Shown piece after piece: positions 45,709 through 54,701 of a DNA stretch of 64,000 nt (position 1 is the stretch's first letter; each line of letters begins with the position of its first letter). The position numbers and the translations under genes are program-made. The notes beneath the pieces are model-generated. The model saw only the letters and a program-made list of their open reading frames with translations. It had not been told where the DNA came from and ran no database searches. This stretch comes from Proteiniphilum sp. X52 (GTDB taxonomy: Bacteria > Bacteroidota > Bacteroidia > Bacteroidales > Dysgonomonadaceae): positions 239,752 through 303,751 of the forward strand of contig NZ_RDSD01000003.1 in NCBI RefSeq assembly GCF_003712195.1, written 5' to 3'.

Positions 45709-46934
45709 AATAAATAATCATTTAGATTCACCAAATTGAACGCGTTAAAATATTTATCCATGTCATGTTCTATTCTCGAGAGCACGACTTCTTCGGCATC
45801 TATACCGTTCCGTTTCAGGTTTTCGAAGAGGCGGTAACGCGCAACCAGCGCTTTCGGGTTTTGCCAGATATACCGGCATCCGGTTTTTATCAGCCATTCT
45901 TTCCTTTCGGCGGAGATATTTTCAAATGGTATATCCCTCTCATCTGCCTGCAACCATTTTTTCCAACGGTTGGACTCAACGACCAACTCCCATAGTGTTT
46001 TTTTCATGTTTGAAAGCACGGCAATCTGATTCTGCCGGAATAAAGCTTTCTCTATCTGTTCGAGCTCGATCAGGGCATCATACTCGCTTATGGTGAATTC
46101 AGGACCTACATTCGCGGCTCCAATTCCACAAATCGGGTAATCATCAGGGTTCACAACCCCGTCGGTATAGTGCCCTTTAATATAACTCCCAAATTTACGG
46201 ACTTTTTGGGCGAGCGTGGTAGCCATTTCTTTATCGAAAGTGGTTGTATGTAAGTCCGTGCCTACTTTTCCCACAATAAAACAGGGCCACACCTCGGGTA
46301 ATCCTTCCTCTTCCAGGCCGGTTTTCAGGAGCTCGATAAATGTGTCGAAAGTATTCTCATCGGCAAGGCCGCCATGGACCTCTTCAGTGCCCACTTCGTA
46401 GGAGATGGCCGGGTAATTGCGCTGACGCCTGAATTCTTCGCTGTGCTTGATTAGCTCTACCGTTCTTTGAGCAACAATCCGGATATCAATGATCTCTCCA
46501 GCGGGAACGAAAATATCTACAGTCGGATCTACGTGGATCAGGTCATATCCGGCTTCGATGGCATCTTCAAACGATTTTTTAACTCCTGCCATAGCTTTTT
46601 CCAAATCCCATCTCTCCTGCGATTGCTTATCTTTTAACCAGGGACCTCCATGATCTATGGCTACAATGTAAGGTCCATTGAAATTGACCGATCTGGCTTC
46701 GTCCGCAAGCAGTTTGGTGAACTCTCTCTGCGTGATGCCCACATACCCTTTATCCGAATCGATTTGATTGAGTGTGGCTGCAAACTTAATCGGCGCGTTG
46801 TTCCGTTTTGCCGCCCTGAATGAGGCTTTTATGACGGACATGGAGTTTGGACAAACAGCAAATAATGTTCGGGGAACACCTGTTTGTGATTTTAATTCTT
46901 CTATTCTCTCCAGTATTTTTTCTGTTTTTGCCAT
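45705..46934 (-). CDS. GatZ/KbaZ-like aldolase-associated subunit
   Basis: A 409-residue protein of the D-tagatose-bisphosphate aldolase class II non-catalytic subunit family. Signatures are FAATLNQIDSDKGYVGIT, VAIDHGGPWLKDKQ, LIHVDPTVDI, SYEVGTEEVHGGL and VGTDLHTTTFD. KbaZ/GatZ stabilises KbaY/GatY and may act as a chaperone-like subunit; some relatives may have activity of their own. The tight coupling (eight bases after agaS, four-base overlap with pfkB) supports one operon. Confidence 0.88.
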   Translation of the reverse strand: MAKTEKILERIEELKSQTGVPRTLFAVCPNSMSVIKASFRAAKRNNAPIKFAATLNQIDSDKGYVGITQREFTKLLADEARSVNFNGPYIVAIDHGGPWLKDKQSQERWDLEKAMAGVKKSFEDAIEAGYDLIHVDPTVDIFVPAGEIIDIRIVAQRTVELIKHSEEFRRQRNYPAISYEVGTEEVHGGLADENTFDTFIELLKTGLEEEGLPEVWPCFIVGKVGTDLHTTTFDKEMATTLAQKVRKFGSYIKGHYTDGVVNPDDYPICGIGAANVGPEFTISEYDALIELEQIEKALFRQNQIAVLSNMKKTLWELVVESNRWKKWLQADERDIPFENISAERKEWLIKTGCRYIWQNPKALVARYRLFENLKRNGIDAEEVVLSRIEHDMDKYFNAFNLVNLNDYLL

Positions 46935-46941
46935 TTTATTA

Positions 46942-48069
46942 TTAATATATTATTACACCTTCTACTACCCTGGATATTTTTCCGTTGACTGATGGATTGT
47001 CGGGATCAAGATCAAATATCATTGATTTAAGCATTCCAAGCATTTGTCCGATAAGTACATATAATATTGCATCGTATTCAGTTTGAATTTGAATTCCCGG
47101 AATCATCTCCATATCAAATTCAATATCCATTATCTGTTGTTTTTTTTGTGCTACATAGACTTGCGCTATGGGTTTTGCCTGTTGGTTAATCTGAATTACC
47201 AGATCCCTCTCGTATTGAAAAACTTTCTCATCCTCCGAAAACAAATAAACAAGTAGTGTTTTCTCATTTAGTACGGCTTTGGGACCGTGGCGGAATCCTA
47301 AAAATGAATCAAACTGACAAATAACTTTACCGTCGGTTAATTCCTGTAATTTTAAATGACACTCTTCGGCAATCCCTTTTTTTTCACCTGAACCCAGAAA
47401 AACGGCTCTCTCGAATTCATAAGCAGCAATTTCCTCGATTTTACCCGTATGATCGGTAAGCATGCTTCTCGCCTTTTCACTCAATATGTCAATACCGTTT
47501 TTTTTAGCTTCGATATGTTCAATGTCAAAAATCAATATCGAAGCCAAAAGCATGGAGGTGAAACTGCTTGTCATTGCCAAACCTTTATCGTCTGTTTCAG
47601 AAGGAAGAACCAGTGAGAGACTATTCTTATTTTGAGCTTTTTTTGCCAGTTTGCCATTCGCGTTACATGTGATAAAGATATGGGCTATATGATCTCCACA
47701 GATAGAGTTCGCAGAGTCTACAGCTGCTATGCTTTCCGGACTGTTACCCGATCTGGCGAGTGAAACCAGCATATATTTTTTGTTTTTTTGAAAAATGGCA
47801 CTCGGATGGGTCGTAATATCAGTGGTTGGTACTGATTTTATATTGTATATATTGTACTTCGGCAACATGTATATGAGGATGTTGCCAATAAATGATGAAG
47901 TGCCCGCGCCGGTGAATATGATGGTAACCTCATCATTATAATAAGTGGATAAAAAGGATGATATCTCTTCTTTCTTGTCAAGAATGCGGTTATAGGTCTT
48001 CCTCCACATTGCCGGTTGTTGAAATATCTCCCGATGAGTATGGGTGCCGGAGCAATCAATACTTAGCAT
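46942..48069 (-). CDS. agaS: AgaS-like SIS-domain deaminase/isomerase
   Basis: A 375-residue protein with two SIS (sugar isomerase) halves. Residues ~45-60 (TIIFTGAGTSSFIGNIL) and SLARSGNSPESIAAV form the first phosphosugar site, and VFLGSGEKKGIAEECHLKLQ and GFRHGPKAV the second. AgaS converts galactosamine-6-phosphate to tagatose-6-phosphate plus ammonia, feeding KbaYZ. A GlmS/AgaS-like family member of other specificity is possible, but the KbaZ-PfkB-KbaY neighbours argue for AgaS. It is the first gene of the locus and faces the DeoR regulator across a region with repeated TTTCG boxes. Confidence 0.88.
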   Translation of the reverse strand: MLSIDCSGTHTHREIFQQPAMWRKTYNRILDKKEEISSFLSTYYNDEVTIIFTGAGTSSFIGNILIYMLPKYNIYNIKSVPTTDITTHPSAIFQKNKKYMLVSLARSGNSPESIAAVDSANSICGDHIAHIFITCNANGKLAKKAQNKNSLSLVLPSETDDKGLAMTSSFTSMLLASILIFDIEHIEAKKNGIDILSEKARSMLTDHTGKIEEIAAYEFERAVFLGSGEKKGIAEECHLKLQELTDGKVICQFDSFLGFRHGPKAVLNEKTLLVYLFSEDEKVFQYERDLVIQINQQAKPIAQVYVAQKKQQIMDIEFDMEMIPGIQIQTEYDAILYVLIGQMLGMLKSMIFDLDPDNPSVNGKISRVVEGVIIY

Positions 48070-48196
48070 AATCTCTTGTTTTTTTTATTAAGATATTCAA
48101 GTTTCGCATGTAAGTTTGAAATGTATGCAACTAAAGCGGAAACCTTTAGTCGCAATCATGCCACTTGCGAAAGTTGAGTTAAAATATAATTTATGG

Positions 48197-48226
48197 CAAA
48201 AGTAGTCTTTAGCGAAAGAAGCGAAA
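48197..48226 (-). promoter_or_regulatory. agaS operon promoter with operator-like repeats
   Basis: On the minus strand the -7 box TACTTTTG lies at 48197-48204. Upstream is the direct repeat GCGAAAGAAGCGAAA (48212-48226 on the plus strand), that is TTTCGCTTCTTTCGC as read by the operon. The repeat occupies the -33 zone, where a DeoR-type repressor would block polymerase. Confidence 0.5.
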
Positions 48227-48322
48227 TTATCGGAATACATGTTATAAAACATATATTTGCTGTTTGTTTGTCAATATGCTGAAAATAAGCATAATACGAA
48301 TATATTGTGCATCGGGTTTTTA

Positions 48323-48340
48323 TTTCGAAATGTTTCGAAA
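48323..48340. promoter_or_regulatory. Tandem palindromes TTTCGAAA, candidate DeoR operator
   Basis: Two copies of the palindrome TTTCGAAA (48323-48330 and 48333-48340) are separated by TG, a ten-base period that puts both on one face of the helix. They lie between the two divergent promoters. DeoR-family operators are often built from TTTC-type repeats. Confidence 0.55.
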
Positions 48341-48372
48341 GAGTTTATTTCTTAAATATATCTTTTGATGTG

Positions 48373-48402
48373 TTTCGCTTTAAAGTAAAAGCATTATTTT
48401 TG
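48373..48402 (+). promoter_or_regulatory. Promoter of the DeoR-family regulator gene
   Basis: The -7 element TATTTTTG is at 48395-48402 with TTTCG at 48373-48377 in the -33 zone. The ATG chosen for the regulator follows 12 bases after the -7 box, which also rejects the longer upstream start. Confidence 0.45.
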
Positions 48403-48414
48403 CACCTAAAAACG

Positions 48415-49200
48415 ATGGAGAATTATTCAACTAACGAGAGAAGAGCCGATATCATCCAGATACTTAATCAAAAAGACAGAGTTGTAATTTCGGAACTCTG
48501 CGAAAGGTATGGTTTGTCGGAAGTAACTATACGAAAAGATTTGGAGATCTTAAAAAAGCGCCACTTGCTTTTTCGGATTCGGGGTGGAGCCATTCGTATT
48601 CCGTCAACTGTGGATGGTAATGATGCGAGGGTAGGAGCGAAAAGGCTTTTTTATTATAAGCAAAAGAGAGCGATTGGACGATTGGCGGCATCATTGATTA
48701 AAGAAAACGAAACCATCATCATAGATTCGGGGACTACGACCATGGAAGTTGCCAAGAATTTGCATGATTTCCAAAATCTCACAATAGTCACAAATGCGAT
48801 TGATATTGCCTTGGAAGTGTCTAAATATGATAGATTTAATGTTATTTTGTTAGGAGGACACTTGCGGGAATCATCTTTATCAACCGTGGGGCCTTTGGCT
48901 GAGTCTGTATTGAAAGTGTGCTATTGCGATAAACTTTTCTTGGGTGTGGATAGTTTTACGATTGAAAAAGGTATTTCCACCCCTAATCTCGAAGAGGCAA
49001 ATATCAACCAAACGATGATCTCTATGGCAAAAGAATGTATTGCCGTGTTTGATTCTTCCAAGTTCGACAAAAGAAGTTTTGCGTTTATTGCCCAGGTGAA
49101 AGATATTGACGCGATTGTCACGGACGACGATATACCTCCCCCTATATTGTCGGAATTGAGGCAAAGGAATATTAAAGTTCACATAGCTTCCTATCGATAA
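48415..49200 (+). CDS. DeoR-family transcriptional regulator (AgaR-like)
   Basis: A 261-residue repressor from start 48415 (MENYSTNERRADIIQILNQK). Residues ~5-60 form the DeoR winged helix: VVISELCERYGLSEVTIRKD and the LLFRIRGGAIR wing. The C-terminal DeoRC effector domain has the phosphosugar loop IIDSGTTTMEVAKNL near residue 102, plus VTNAIDIALEVS and LLGGHLRESSLSTVG. It lies divergent to the agaS operon. By analogy with AgaR it likely binds the shared TTTCG boxes and is released by a sugar phosphate such as galactosamine- or tagatose-phosphate; that ligand is inference. Confidence 0.9.
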   Translation: MENYSTNERRADIIQILNQKDRVVISELCERYGLSEVTIRKDLEILKKRHLLFRIRGGAIRIPSTVDGNDARVGAKRLFYYKQKRAIGRLAASLIKENETIIIDSGTTTMEVAKNLHDFQNLTIVTNAIDIALEVSKYDRFNVILLGGHLRESSLSTVGPLAESVLKVCYCDKLFLGVDSFTIEKGISTPNLEEANINQTMISMAKECIAVFDSSKFDKRSFAFIAQVKDIDAIVTDDDIPPPILSELRQRNIKVHIASYR

Positions 49201-49242
49201 TTATTAAATAAAAGTTCTTACCCTATGGCGAGGAAAATGTTG

Positions 49243-50592
49243 TTATAACCTTGCCTTGATCGTTTTGGTTGCTTGCTCGTACCCCGGTTTTTCCAACAGG
49301 GCGAACATATTCTTCTTGTAGGCTTCCACCCCCGGCTGGTTGAATGGGTTGATGCCAAGCAGATAACCGCTGATGCCACACGCTTTTTCGAAGAAATAGA
49401 TCAACTGTCCGATATGTTTTTCGTTCAATCTGGGTATTTCTATTGTCAGGTTGGGGACGCCGCCGTCCACATGCGCGATACGCGTGCCCAGTTCCGCCAT
49501 CTTGTTCACTTCGTCAACCCGTTTTCCTTCCAGGTAGTTCAATCCGTCGAGGTCCCTCCCGTCACGGGGGATAACGACCTTTTCGTTCGCCTCTCCAATC
49601 GTCACTACGGTCTCGAAGATGGTCCGTTCGCCTTCCTGTATCCACTGCCCCATGGAATGGAGATCGGTGGTGAAGTCGACTGCCGCAGGGAAGATACCCA
49701 CGCCCTCTTTCCCTTCACTTTCGCCGTAAAGTTGCTTCCACCATTCGGCCAGGTAATGGAGCTTGGGGTGATAGTTCACCAGTATCTCAATCTTTTTGCC
49801 CCGTTTGTACAGTTGATTGCGGATTACCGCGTAGATGGCGGGCAGATTATAATCAAAAGAGATGGAAGGTAGTGTTGCTTTTTCTATTTCCACAGCTCCG
49901 GCTACCAGTTTACGGATATCTATTCCTGCCACGGCAATGGGAAGCAGTCCTACCGGCGTGAGAACGGAATAACGTCCCCCTACGTTGTCGGGGATGACGA
50001 ATGTTTTGTATCCCTCCGTATCGGCCAGAGTGCGAAGCGCCCCTTTCGACGCGTCGGTAATGGCCACAATCCGTTTCCTGGCCTCTTCTTTGCCTACTTT
50101 ATCTTCCAGTTGGTCTTTCAGCAACCGGAAGGCGATGGCAGGTTCGGTGGTCGTGCCCGATTTGGATATATTGATGATGCCAAACTGTTTGCCGTCGAGA
50201 TAACACTTCAGCTCGCAGAGGTAATCTTCGCTGATATTGTTTCCGGCATAAAGGATCACCGGATTTTTGCGGTCTTTCTTTTCCTGGAGCCAATCGAATG
50301 AGGAGGAGAGGGCGTCAATCACCGCGCGGGCACCGAGGTAACTTCCTCCGATTCCCACTACCACCACTGCTTCACAATGCGTGCGGAGTACTGTGGCTGT
50401 GTCTTCAATTTCCCTCAATATCGGGTCAGTAATAGAGGAGGGGAGTGTTACCCATCCCAGGAAATCGCTGCCTTCACGTGAGCCGTCATGGAGCGCCTGA
50501 TTGCAGGCCGTTGCTTGTGCCGACTGTTTCAGGATATCTTCTTCGGAGAGGAAACCGGAGAGACCTTTGATCTGTAATTGAATCGTATCCAT
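49243..50592 (-). CDS. pgi: Glucose-6-phosphate isomerase
   Basis: A 449-residue glycolytic isomerase with the SIS fold; the start at 50592 gives [20 protein letters not shown]. Family motifs include [51 protein letters not shown] and, late, [20 protein letters not shown] with the catalytic Lys. It is of the short bacterial type. It interconverts glucose-6-P and fructose-6-P in the cytoplasm. It converges on the DeoR gene (42-base gap) and is separated from gpsA by a repeat-filled stretch of 178 bases. Confidence 0.96.
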   Translation of the reverse strand: MDTIQLQIKGLSGFLSEEDILKQSAQATACNQALHDGSREGSDFLGWVTLPSSITDPILREIEDTATVLRTHCEAVVVVGIGGSYLGARAVIDALSSSFDWLQEKKDRKNPVILYAGNNISEDYLCELKCYLDGKQFGIINISKSGTTTEPAIAFRLLKDQLEDKVGKEEARKRIVAITDASKGALRTLADTEGYKTFVIPDNVGGRYSVLTPVGLLPIAVAGIDIRKLVAGAVEIEKATLPSISFDYNLPAIYAVIRNQLYKRGKKIEILVNYHPKLHYLAEWWKQLYGESEGKEGVGIFPAAVDFTTDLHSMGQWIQEGERTIFETVVTIGEANEKVVIPRDGRDLDGLNYLEGKRVDEVNKMAELGTRIAHVDGGVPNLTIEIPRLNEKHIGQLIYFFEKACGISGYLLGINPFNQPGVEAYKKNMFALLEKPGYEQATKTIKARL

Positions 50593-50614
50593 TTTTGTTA
50601 ATTTATTGAGTTGC

Positions 50615-50660
50615 AATTACTAATTACTAATTACCAATTACCAATTACTAATTATGTACT
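50615..50660. repeat. Degenerate heptamer tandem repeat AATTACY
   Basis: From 50615 the heptamer reads AATTACT, AATTACT, AATTACC, AATTACC, AATTACT, then a decaying AATTA copy and further ACTAATTACCC. The rest of the gap to 50770 holds fragments such as TTACCAATTTTC and repeated ATTGTC (TTCATTGTCAACTGTCCATTGTC, spread over 50731-50758). Confidence 0.8.
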
Positions 50661-50770
50661 AATTACCCATTAATTGGCACTGAATCACTAATGATGACTT
50701 CTTCACTTTAATTACCAATTTTCTGCTGTCAATCCTTCATTGTCAACTGTCCATTGTCTTAATTCTCATC

Positions 50771-51766
50771 TCAGAAAAAATCGATCAACTTCTTGATGCC
50801 GTTCTGAGGGGAGAGTTTCTCGTGGAGGATCCGGTATACCGTCTCGGCGATGGGCATGTCGATGTTGAAACGGCTGTTCAGTTCATGAATACATTTTGCC
50901 CCGTAGTATCCTTCTGCGATCATCTCCATTTCCAATTGGGCCGATTTGACTGAGTAGCCTTTTCCTATCATGGTTCCGAGGGTTCTGTTCCTGCTGAACT
51001 GGGAATAACCGGTCACAAGCATATCTCCCAAGTAGTGCTGCTCGGTGATATTGCGCTCCATAGGAGCCACGCCATTCAGGAAGCGAGACATCTCCTTGGC
51101 GCAATTGCTCATCAGTACCGCCTGGAAATTATCTCCATACAACAATCCCTGGCAGATACCCGCCGCGATGGCATAGATATTCTTTAGCACGGCGGCCAGT
51201 TCGATCCCTACCACATCATCCGAGACGGCAGCCTTGAGTATTCTCGAAGTGATGGCTTCGGAAAGCAGTTTTGCCTTTGTCTGGTCCTTACTTGCCGCGG
51301 TCAGGAACGAGAGCCGTTCCAGTGCCACCTCTTCGGCATGGCAGGGGCCGGAAAGCACACCTGTATTTTCAACAGGGATCTTGAAATTACTGGAAAGGAA
51401 CTCGCTCATCACCATATTGTCGTTCGGTATGATCCCTTTCAGCGCCGATACCATGAATTTCCCCCGGAAAGTGTTGTTCCAGATACGTCGGAAATATTGT
51501 TTCACATAGGGAGAGGGAATTGCGATGATAATGGTGTCTGAATCCTTGATTGCCTTCTCCAGGTTGGAGTAGAAGGTGATCTGGGCCAGGTTGAATTTCA
51601 CATTGGTGAGGTAACTGGGATTGTGGCCGAGTTTATAAAACCCTTCTATCTGATCGTCCCGCCGGATGAACCAATTCATATGTTTCTGGTTCATCAGTAC
51701 GATTTTCGCCAGGGCCGTCCCCCATGTTCCGCCGCCCAGAATACAAATTTTGCCGATAGAATCCAT
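50771..51766 (-). CDS. gpsA: Glycerol-3-phosphate dehydrogenase [NAD(P)+]
   Basis: A 331-residue cytoplasmic dehydrogenase that makes sn-glycerol-3-phosphate from DHAP for phospholipid synthesis. The Rossmann loop is CILGGGTWGTALAKI at the N-terminus, the substrate-domain motif is SALKGIIPND and SGPCHAEEVA, and the catalytic Lys is in ELAAVLKNIYAIAAGICQGL. It lies 24 bases after lysS, so both are likely co-transcribed. Confidence 0.95.
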   Translation of the reverse strand: MDSIGKICILGGGTWGTALAKIVLMNQKHMNWFIRRDDQIEGFYKLGHNPSYLTNVKFNLAQITFYSNLEKAIKDSDTIIIAIPSPYVKQYFRRIWNNTFRGKFMVSALKGIIPNDNMVMSEFLSSNFKIPVENTGVLSGPCHAEEVALERLSFLTAASKDQTKAKLLSEAITSRILKAAVSDDVVGIELAAVLKNIYAIAAGICQGLLYGDNFQAVLMSNCAKEMSRFLNGVAPMERNITEQHYLGDMLVTGYSQFSRNRTLGTMIGKGYSVKSAQLEMEMIAEGYYGAKCIHELNSRFNIDMPIAETVYRILHEKLSPQNGIKKLIDFF

Positions 51767-51790
51767 TATATGTTTTTTTACAGTCAGGCT

Positions 51791-53524
51791 TTAAAGTTCC
51801 GAGGCATTCGCTACCCATGTTTTTACCTCATCAGGGGTGGGATTGGCCAAATTCAGCTTGAATTTTTTATTCAATCCGCATATCTCTTGGTGGAGTTTGT
51901 TGGGATTCAGTTCTTTGAGGCTTTTTACCCGTACATATCCCGCCTGCTGGAGCGGATCGACCCACTCCTGCGGTATGCCGATGTCGGTATAATGGGATAG
52001 GGCATCTTTTTTAACTGTTTTTTCCGGACGCATCATCGGGAAGAGCAGCACTTCCTGGATGGAGGTTTGTCCGGTAAGCAACATGGCAAGCCTGTCCATG
52101 CCGATACCCATCCCGGAAGTGGGGGGCATGCCGTATTCCAGGGCGCGCAGGAAATCCTGGTCTATGAACATTGCCTCATCGTCTCCTTTTTCGGAGAGGC
52201 GGAGTTGTTCCTCGAAGCGTTCACGCTGGTCGATCGGATCGTTCAGTTCTGTATAAGCATTTGCCAGCTCTTTGCCGTTGACCATCAGTTCAAACCGTTC
52301 GGTCAGTTCAGGATTTTCACGATGGCGTTTACAGAGTGGCGACATCTCGATGGGATAGTCGATGATAAAGGTGGGCTGTATATATTTTCCTTCGGCTTTT
52401 TCGCCAAAGATCTCGTCGATGAGCTTGCCTTTACCCATGGTCTCGTCCTGTTCCACACCCAGCTGTTTGCATACATCGCGCAGTTGAGCCTCGTCCATTC
52501 CACTGATATCGATGCCGGTGTGTTCCTTGATGGCGTCGATCATGGTAACCCGTCGGTAAGGCGCTTTGAAATCGATCTCGGTATCACCCACTTTCGCTTT
52601 TGTCGTCCCGAGTACTTTCATCGCGACGTGCTCCAGCATCTGTTCGGTGAATTCCATCATCCACTTGTAATCTTTATAGGAGACGTATATTTCCATTACC
52701 GTGAATTCCGGATTGTGCGTGCGATCCATCCCCTCGTTGCGGAAGTTTCGGGAGAACTCATACACACCCTCCAGTCCACCCACGATCAACCGTTTCAAAT
52801 AGAGCTCATTGGCGATCCGCAGATAGAGGTCGATATCGAGCGCATTCATGTGGGTGATGAACGGTCTCGCCGCGGCTCCACCGGGGATATTTTGCAGTAC
52901 GGGAGTATCCACTTCCAGATAACCATGGCTGTTAAAGAATTCACGCATGGCATCGAAGATGCGGGTACGCTTAACGAAAATGTCTTTTATACCGTCATTC
53001 ACCAACAGGTCTACATACCGCCTGCGGTACCGTAATTCGGGATCGGAGAACTTATCGTACGCCACGCCGTCTTTCATTTTCACGACAGGCAGCGGCTTCA
53101 ATGATTTTGACAGCAAGGTGAGTTTTTCCGCGTGTACGGATATCTCTCCCGTTTTAGTGCGGAAAACGAAACCCTCCACCCCTACGAAATCACCTATATC
53201 AGTCAATCGTTTGAAAACGGTATTATAAAACTCCTTATCTTCACTGGGACAAATGTCGTCGCGGGTAATATAGACCTGAATGCGACCTTTGGAGTCCATC
53301 AACTCAATAAAGGACGCTTTCCCCATGATCCGGCGGCTCATAATGCGCCCGGCAATACTTACCCAACGGCGCTCCGCTTCGTCGTTGAATTCATCTTTTA
53401 TCTCTGTGGAATAAGCGTTTACATTATACAGGGCGGCGGGATAAGGTTCTACTCCCAGCGCTCTCAACTCTTCCAGGCTTTGCCTGCGTATGATTTCCTG
53501 TTCACTCAGTTCTGAATTTTGCAT
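51791..53524 (-). CDS. lysS: Lysyl-tRNA synthetase, class II, with C-terminal extension
   Basis: A 577-residue synthetase. The N-terminal OB-fold anticodon-binding domain is at about 50-165 ([20 protein letters not shown]). Class II motif 2 is [18 protein letters not shown] and motif 3 is [17 protein letters not shown]. After the usual end at about residue 500 a further ~75 residues ([17 protein letters not shown] to [15 protein letters not shown]) form a helical tail seen in Bacteroidetes LysS and absent from E. coli LysS. A -7 box lies 111 bases upstream. Confidence 0.96.
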   Translation of the reverse strand: MQNSELSEQEIIRRQSLEELRALGVEPYPAALYNVNAYSTEIKDEFNDEAERRWVSIAGRIMSRRIMGKASFIELMDSKGRIQVYITRDDICPSEDKEFYNTVFKRLTDIGDFVGVEGFVFRTKTGEISVHAEKLTLLSKSLKPLPVVKMKDGVAYDKFSDPELRYRRRYVDLLVNDGIKDIFVKRTRIFDAMREFFNSHGYLEVDTPVLQNIPGGAAARPFITHMNALDIDLYLRIANELYLKRLIVGGLEGVYEFSRNFRNEGMDRTHNPEFTVMEIYVSYKDYKWMMEFTEQMLEHVAMKVLGTTKAKVGDTEIDFKAPYRRVTMIDAIKEHTGIDISGMDEAQLRDVCKQLGVEQDETMGKGKLIDEIFGEKAEGKYIQPTFIIDYPIEMSPLCKRHRENPELTERFELMVNGKELANAYTELNDPIDQRERFEEQLRLSEKGDDEAMFIDQDFLRALEYGMPPTSGMGIGMDRLAMLLTGQTSIQEVLLFPMMRPEKTVKKDALSHYTDIGIPQEWVDPLQQAGYVRVKSLKELNPNKLHQEICGLNKKFKLNLANPTPDEVKTWVANASEL

Positions 53525-53634
53525 AAATAGGGTCTTTTCTCGGCCATTTTCATATCAACTAAAAATATTCCATTCACACATAGCGAGATAGATCATCTTT
53601 GAACGTGTGCGGATAGATGATGGCTCTGTGACTG

Positions 53635-53642
53635 CAAAAGTA
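53635..53642 (-). promoter_or_regulatory. -7 element of the lysS-gpsA promoter
   Basis: TACTTTTG on the minus strand matches TAnnTTTG, 111 bases before the lysS start. The same octamer is used upstream of agaS and of the helicase. Confidence 0.45.
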
Positions 53643-53840
53643 CAAAATAATTCATAAATAAACATAGGTATTTGCTATAACATTGTCAAACAGATTTGTT
53701 TCTGTTCATTGTTCATTAAGACACTGTTTTGAATTTCACAAGCGAATTGCTTTGCTTTATTTTATCCGGGTTGAAAAGATGAACCATGCCACTTTCGGCC
53801 ATGTCGGAGGATGGGGCGTTAGTATTCGGGGGATAGTTTC

Positions 53841-53880
53841 AAGAACCAAGAACCAAGAACCAAGAGCCAAGAGCCAAGAT
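53841..53880. repeat. Heptamer tandem repeat AAGAACC / AAGAGCC
   Basis: Three copies of AAGAACC (53841-53861) are followed by two of AAGAGCC (53862-53875) and a partial AAGAT. The unit length of seven is the same as in the repeat at 50615. The array is too short and has no spacers, so it is not CRISPR. Confidence 0.85.
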
Positions 53881-54062
53881 TAGCCATGCCGCTTTCGGGG
53901 AGAACTTTGTTCTTATGGTTTCCCGCACCATGGATGAAATGGATGAAGGTATTGAAACCGCGGACTAAATGGTGGATTATCAGATATATCAGGTGTGTTG
54001 TGTGAGATGTGTGATTTAACGTAAAATAATTAAAGAAAAACTTCTTTAATCAAAAAATGCAT

Positions 54063-54070
54063 TATATTTG
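54063..54070 (+). promoter_or_regulatory. -7 element of the hydrogenase operon
   Basis: TATATTTG matches TAnnTTTG exactly, 92 bases before the first ATG of the hydrogenase genes. The -33 region is weak. Confidence 0.5.
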
Positions 54071-54081
54071 TGGGAGTAATA

Positions 54082-54100
54082 GTTTGGTTTTAAGCCAAAC
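54082..54100 (+). promoter_or_regulatory. Leader hairpin upstream of hydrogenase genes
   Basis: GTTTGG-TTTTAAG-CCAAAC is a perfect six-base-pair stem with a seven-base loop in the predicted 5' leader, right after the promoter. Function is unknown; it may stabilise the message or bind a regulator. Confidence 0.35.
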
Positions 54101-54161
54101 AAGTTCGTCCGCCCGGCATAATTGCTGGTGGTATTGTGTCTATTTAATAAAATCTGCCCTT

Positions 54162-54689
54162 ATGGAAACACTAGCCCATGTTCCGGTCTCAGGAATCATC
54201 CTCGATGAAATTATTGAAAAGCACCGGGGAAAACCAGGAATGTTGCTTACGACACTGGAAGAGGTACAAGAGAAAAACCCGCTGAAATATCTTCCCGGTG
54301 AAACGTTGGCTGAAATCTCAAAGAAAATGAAAATACCTTATACGCAGGTATATAGTGTGGCCACCTTTTATTCTTACTTCAACTTAAAACCACAAGGCGA
54401 GCACACTGTCGTTGTCTGCAGGGGTACAGCTTGTCATACCAAAGGGTCGAAAGCCCTGCTGGATGATATCGCCGTTATTCTGGGTTTTAAAAGGGATGAA
54501 GACGACACGGAATCCTCTTATACCACTCCCGACAATCTCTTTACCATCAAAACGGTAGCTTGCTTCGGGCAGTGCGCCCAATCTCCCGTTGTGGAAGTGG
54601 ATGGGGTTATTCACAGCAATGTGAATTCACAGAAATTGCTGAACATACTGGACAAACTCAAAAGGGGGAAATCCCGAAAGAAAACCTAA
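54162..54689 (+). CDS. hydC: Hydrogenase 24-kDa-like [2Fe-2S] subunit (HydC/NuoE-like)
   Basis: A 175-residue NuoE-type thioredoxin-fold subunit from start 54162 (METLAHVPVSGIILDEIIEK); the open frame extends further upstream across the leader but is not conserved. Four Cys ligands of the [2Fe-2S] cluster are seen: CRGTAC at residues 86-91 and CFGQC at 134-138. In HydABC hydrogenases this subunit passes electrons between the flavoprotein and HydA. The next gene starts 12 bases after the stop, and HydA follows, so the three form an operon. Confidence 0.92.
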   Translation: METLAHVPVSGIILDEIIEKHRGKPGMLLTTLEEVQEKNPLKYLPGETLAEISKKMKIPYTQVYSVATFYSYFNLKPQGEHTVVVCRGTACHTKGSKALLDDIAVILGFKRDEDDTESSYTTPDNLFTIKTVACFGQCAQSPVVEVDGVIHSNVNSQKLLNILDKLKRGKSRKKT

Positions 54690-54701
54690 ATATATAACCC
54701 T

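Larger units (their letters stand above)
48070..48414. other. Divergent regulatory region, agaS / deoR
   Basis: This 345-base gap holds no gene. It contains promoter elements for both directions and at least five TTTCG/CGAAA boxes, detailed separately. A longer reading frame leading into the regulator from 48307 is not conserved and crosses these sites. Confidence 0.7.
53525..54161. other. Intergenic region between lysS and hydrogenase operon
   Basis: This 637-base divergent region has no supportable gene. It contains the lysS promoter, a heptamer tandem repeat (53841-53880), a 15-base motif CCATGCC(A/G)CTTTCGG at 53784-53798 and again at 53884-53898, the hydrogenase promoter, and a small leader hairpin. 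Confidence 0.7.

Noticed and set aside
48307..48414. 36-codon upstream extension of the DeoR regulator
   Set aside because: It reads through the TTTCG palindromes and the promoter; the conserved helix-turn-helix begins just after ATG 48415.
52067..53035. 322-residue plus-strand frame opposite lysS
   Set aside because: It is fully antisense to an unmistakable lysyl-tRNA synthetase, has no promoter or family features, and its composition follows from the opposite strand.
53841..53880. Possible CRISPR-like array
   Set aside because: Seven-base units follow each other without spacers and no cas genes are nearby.
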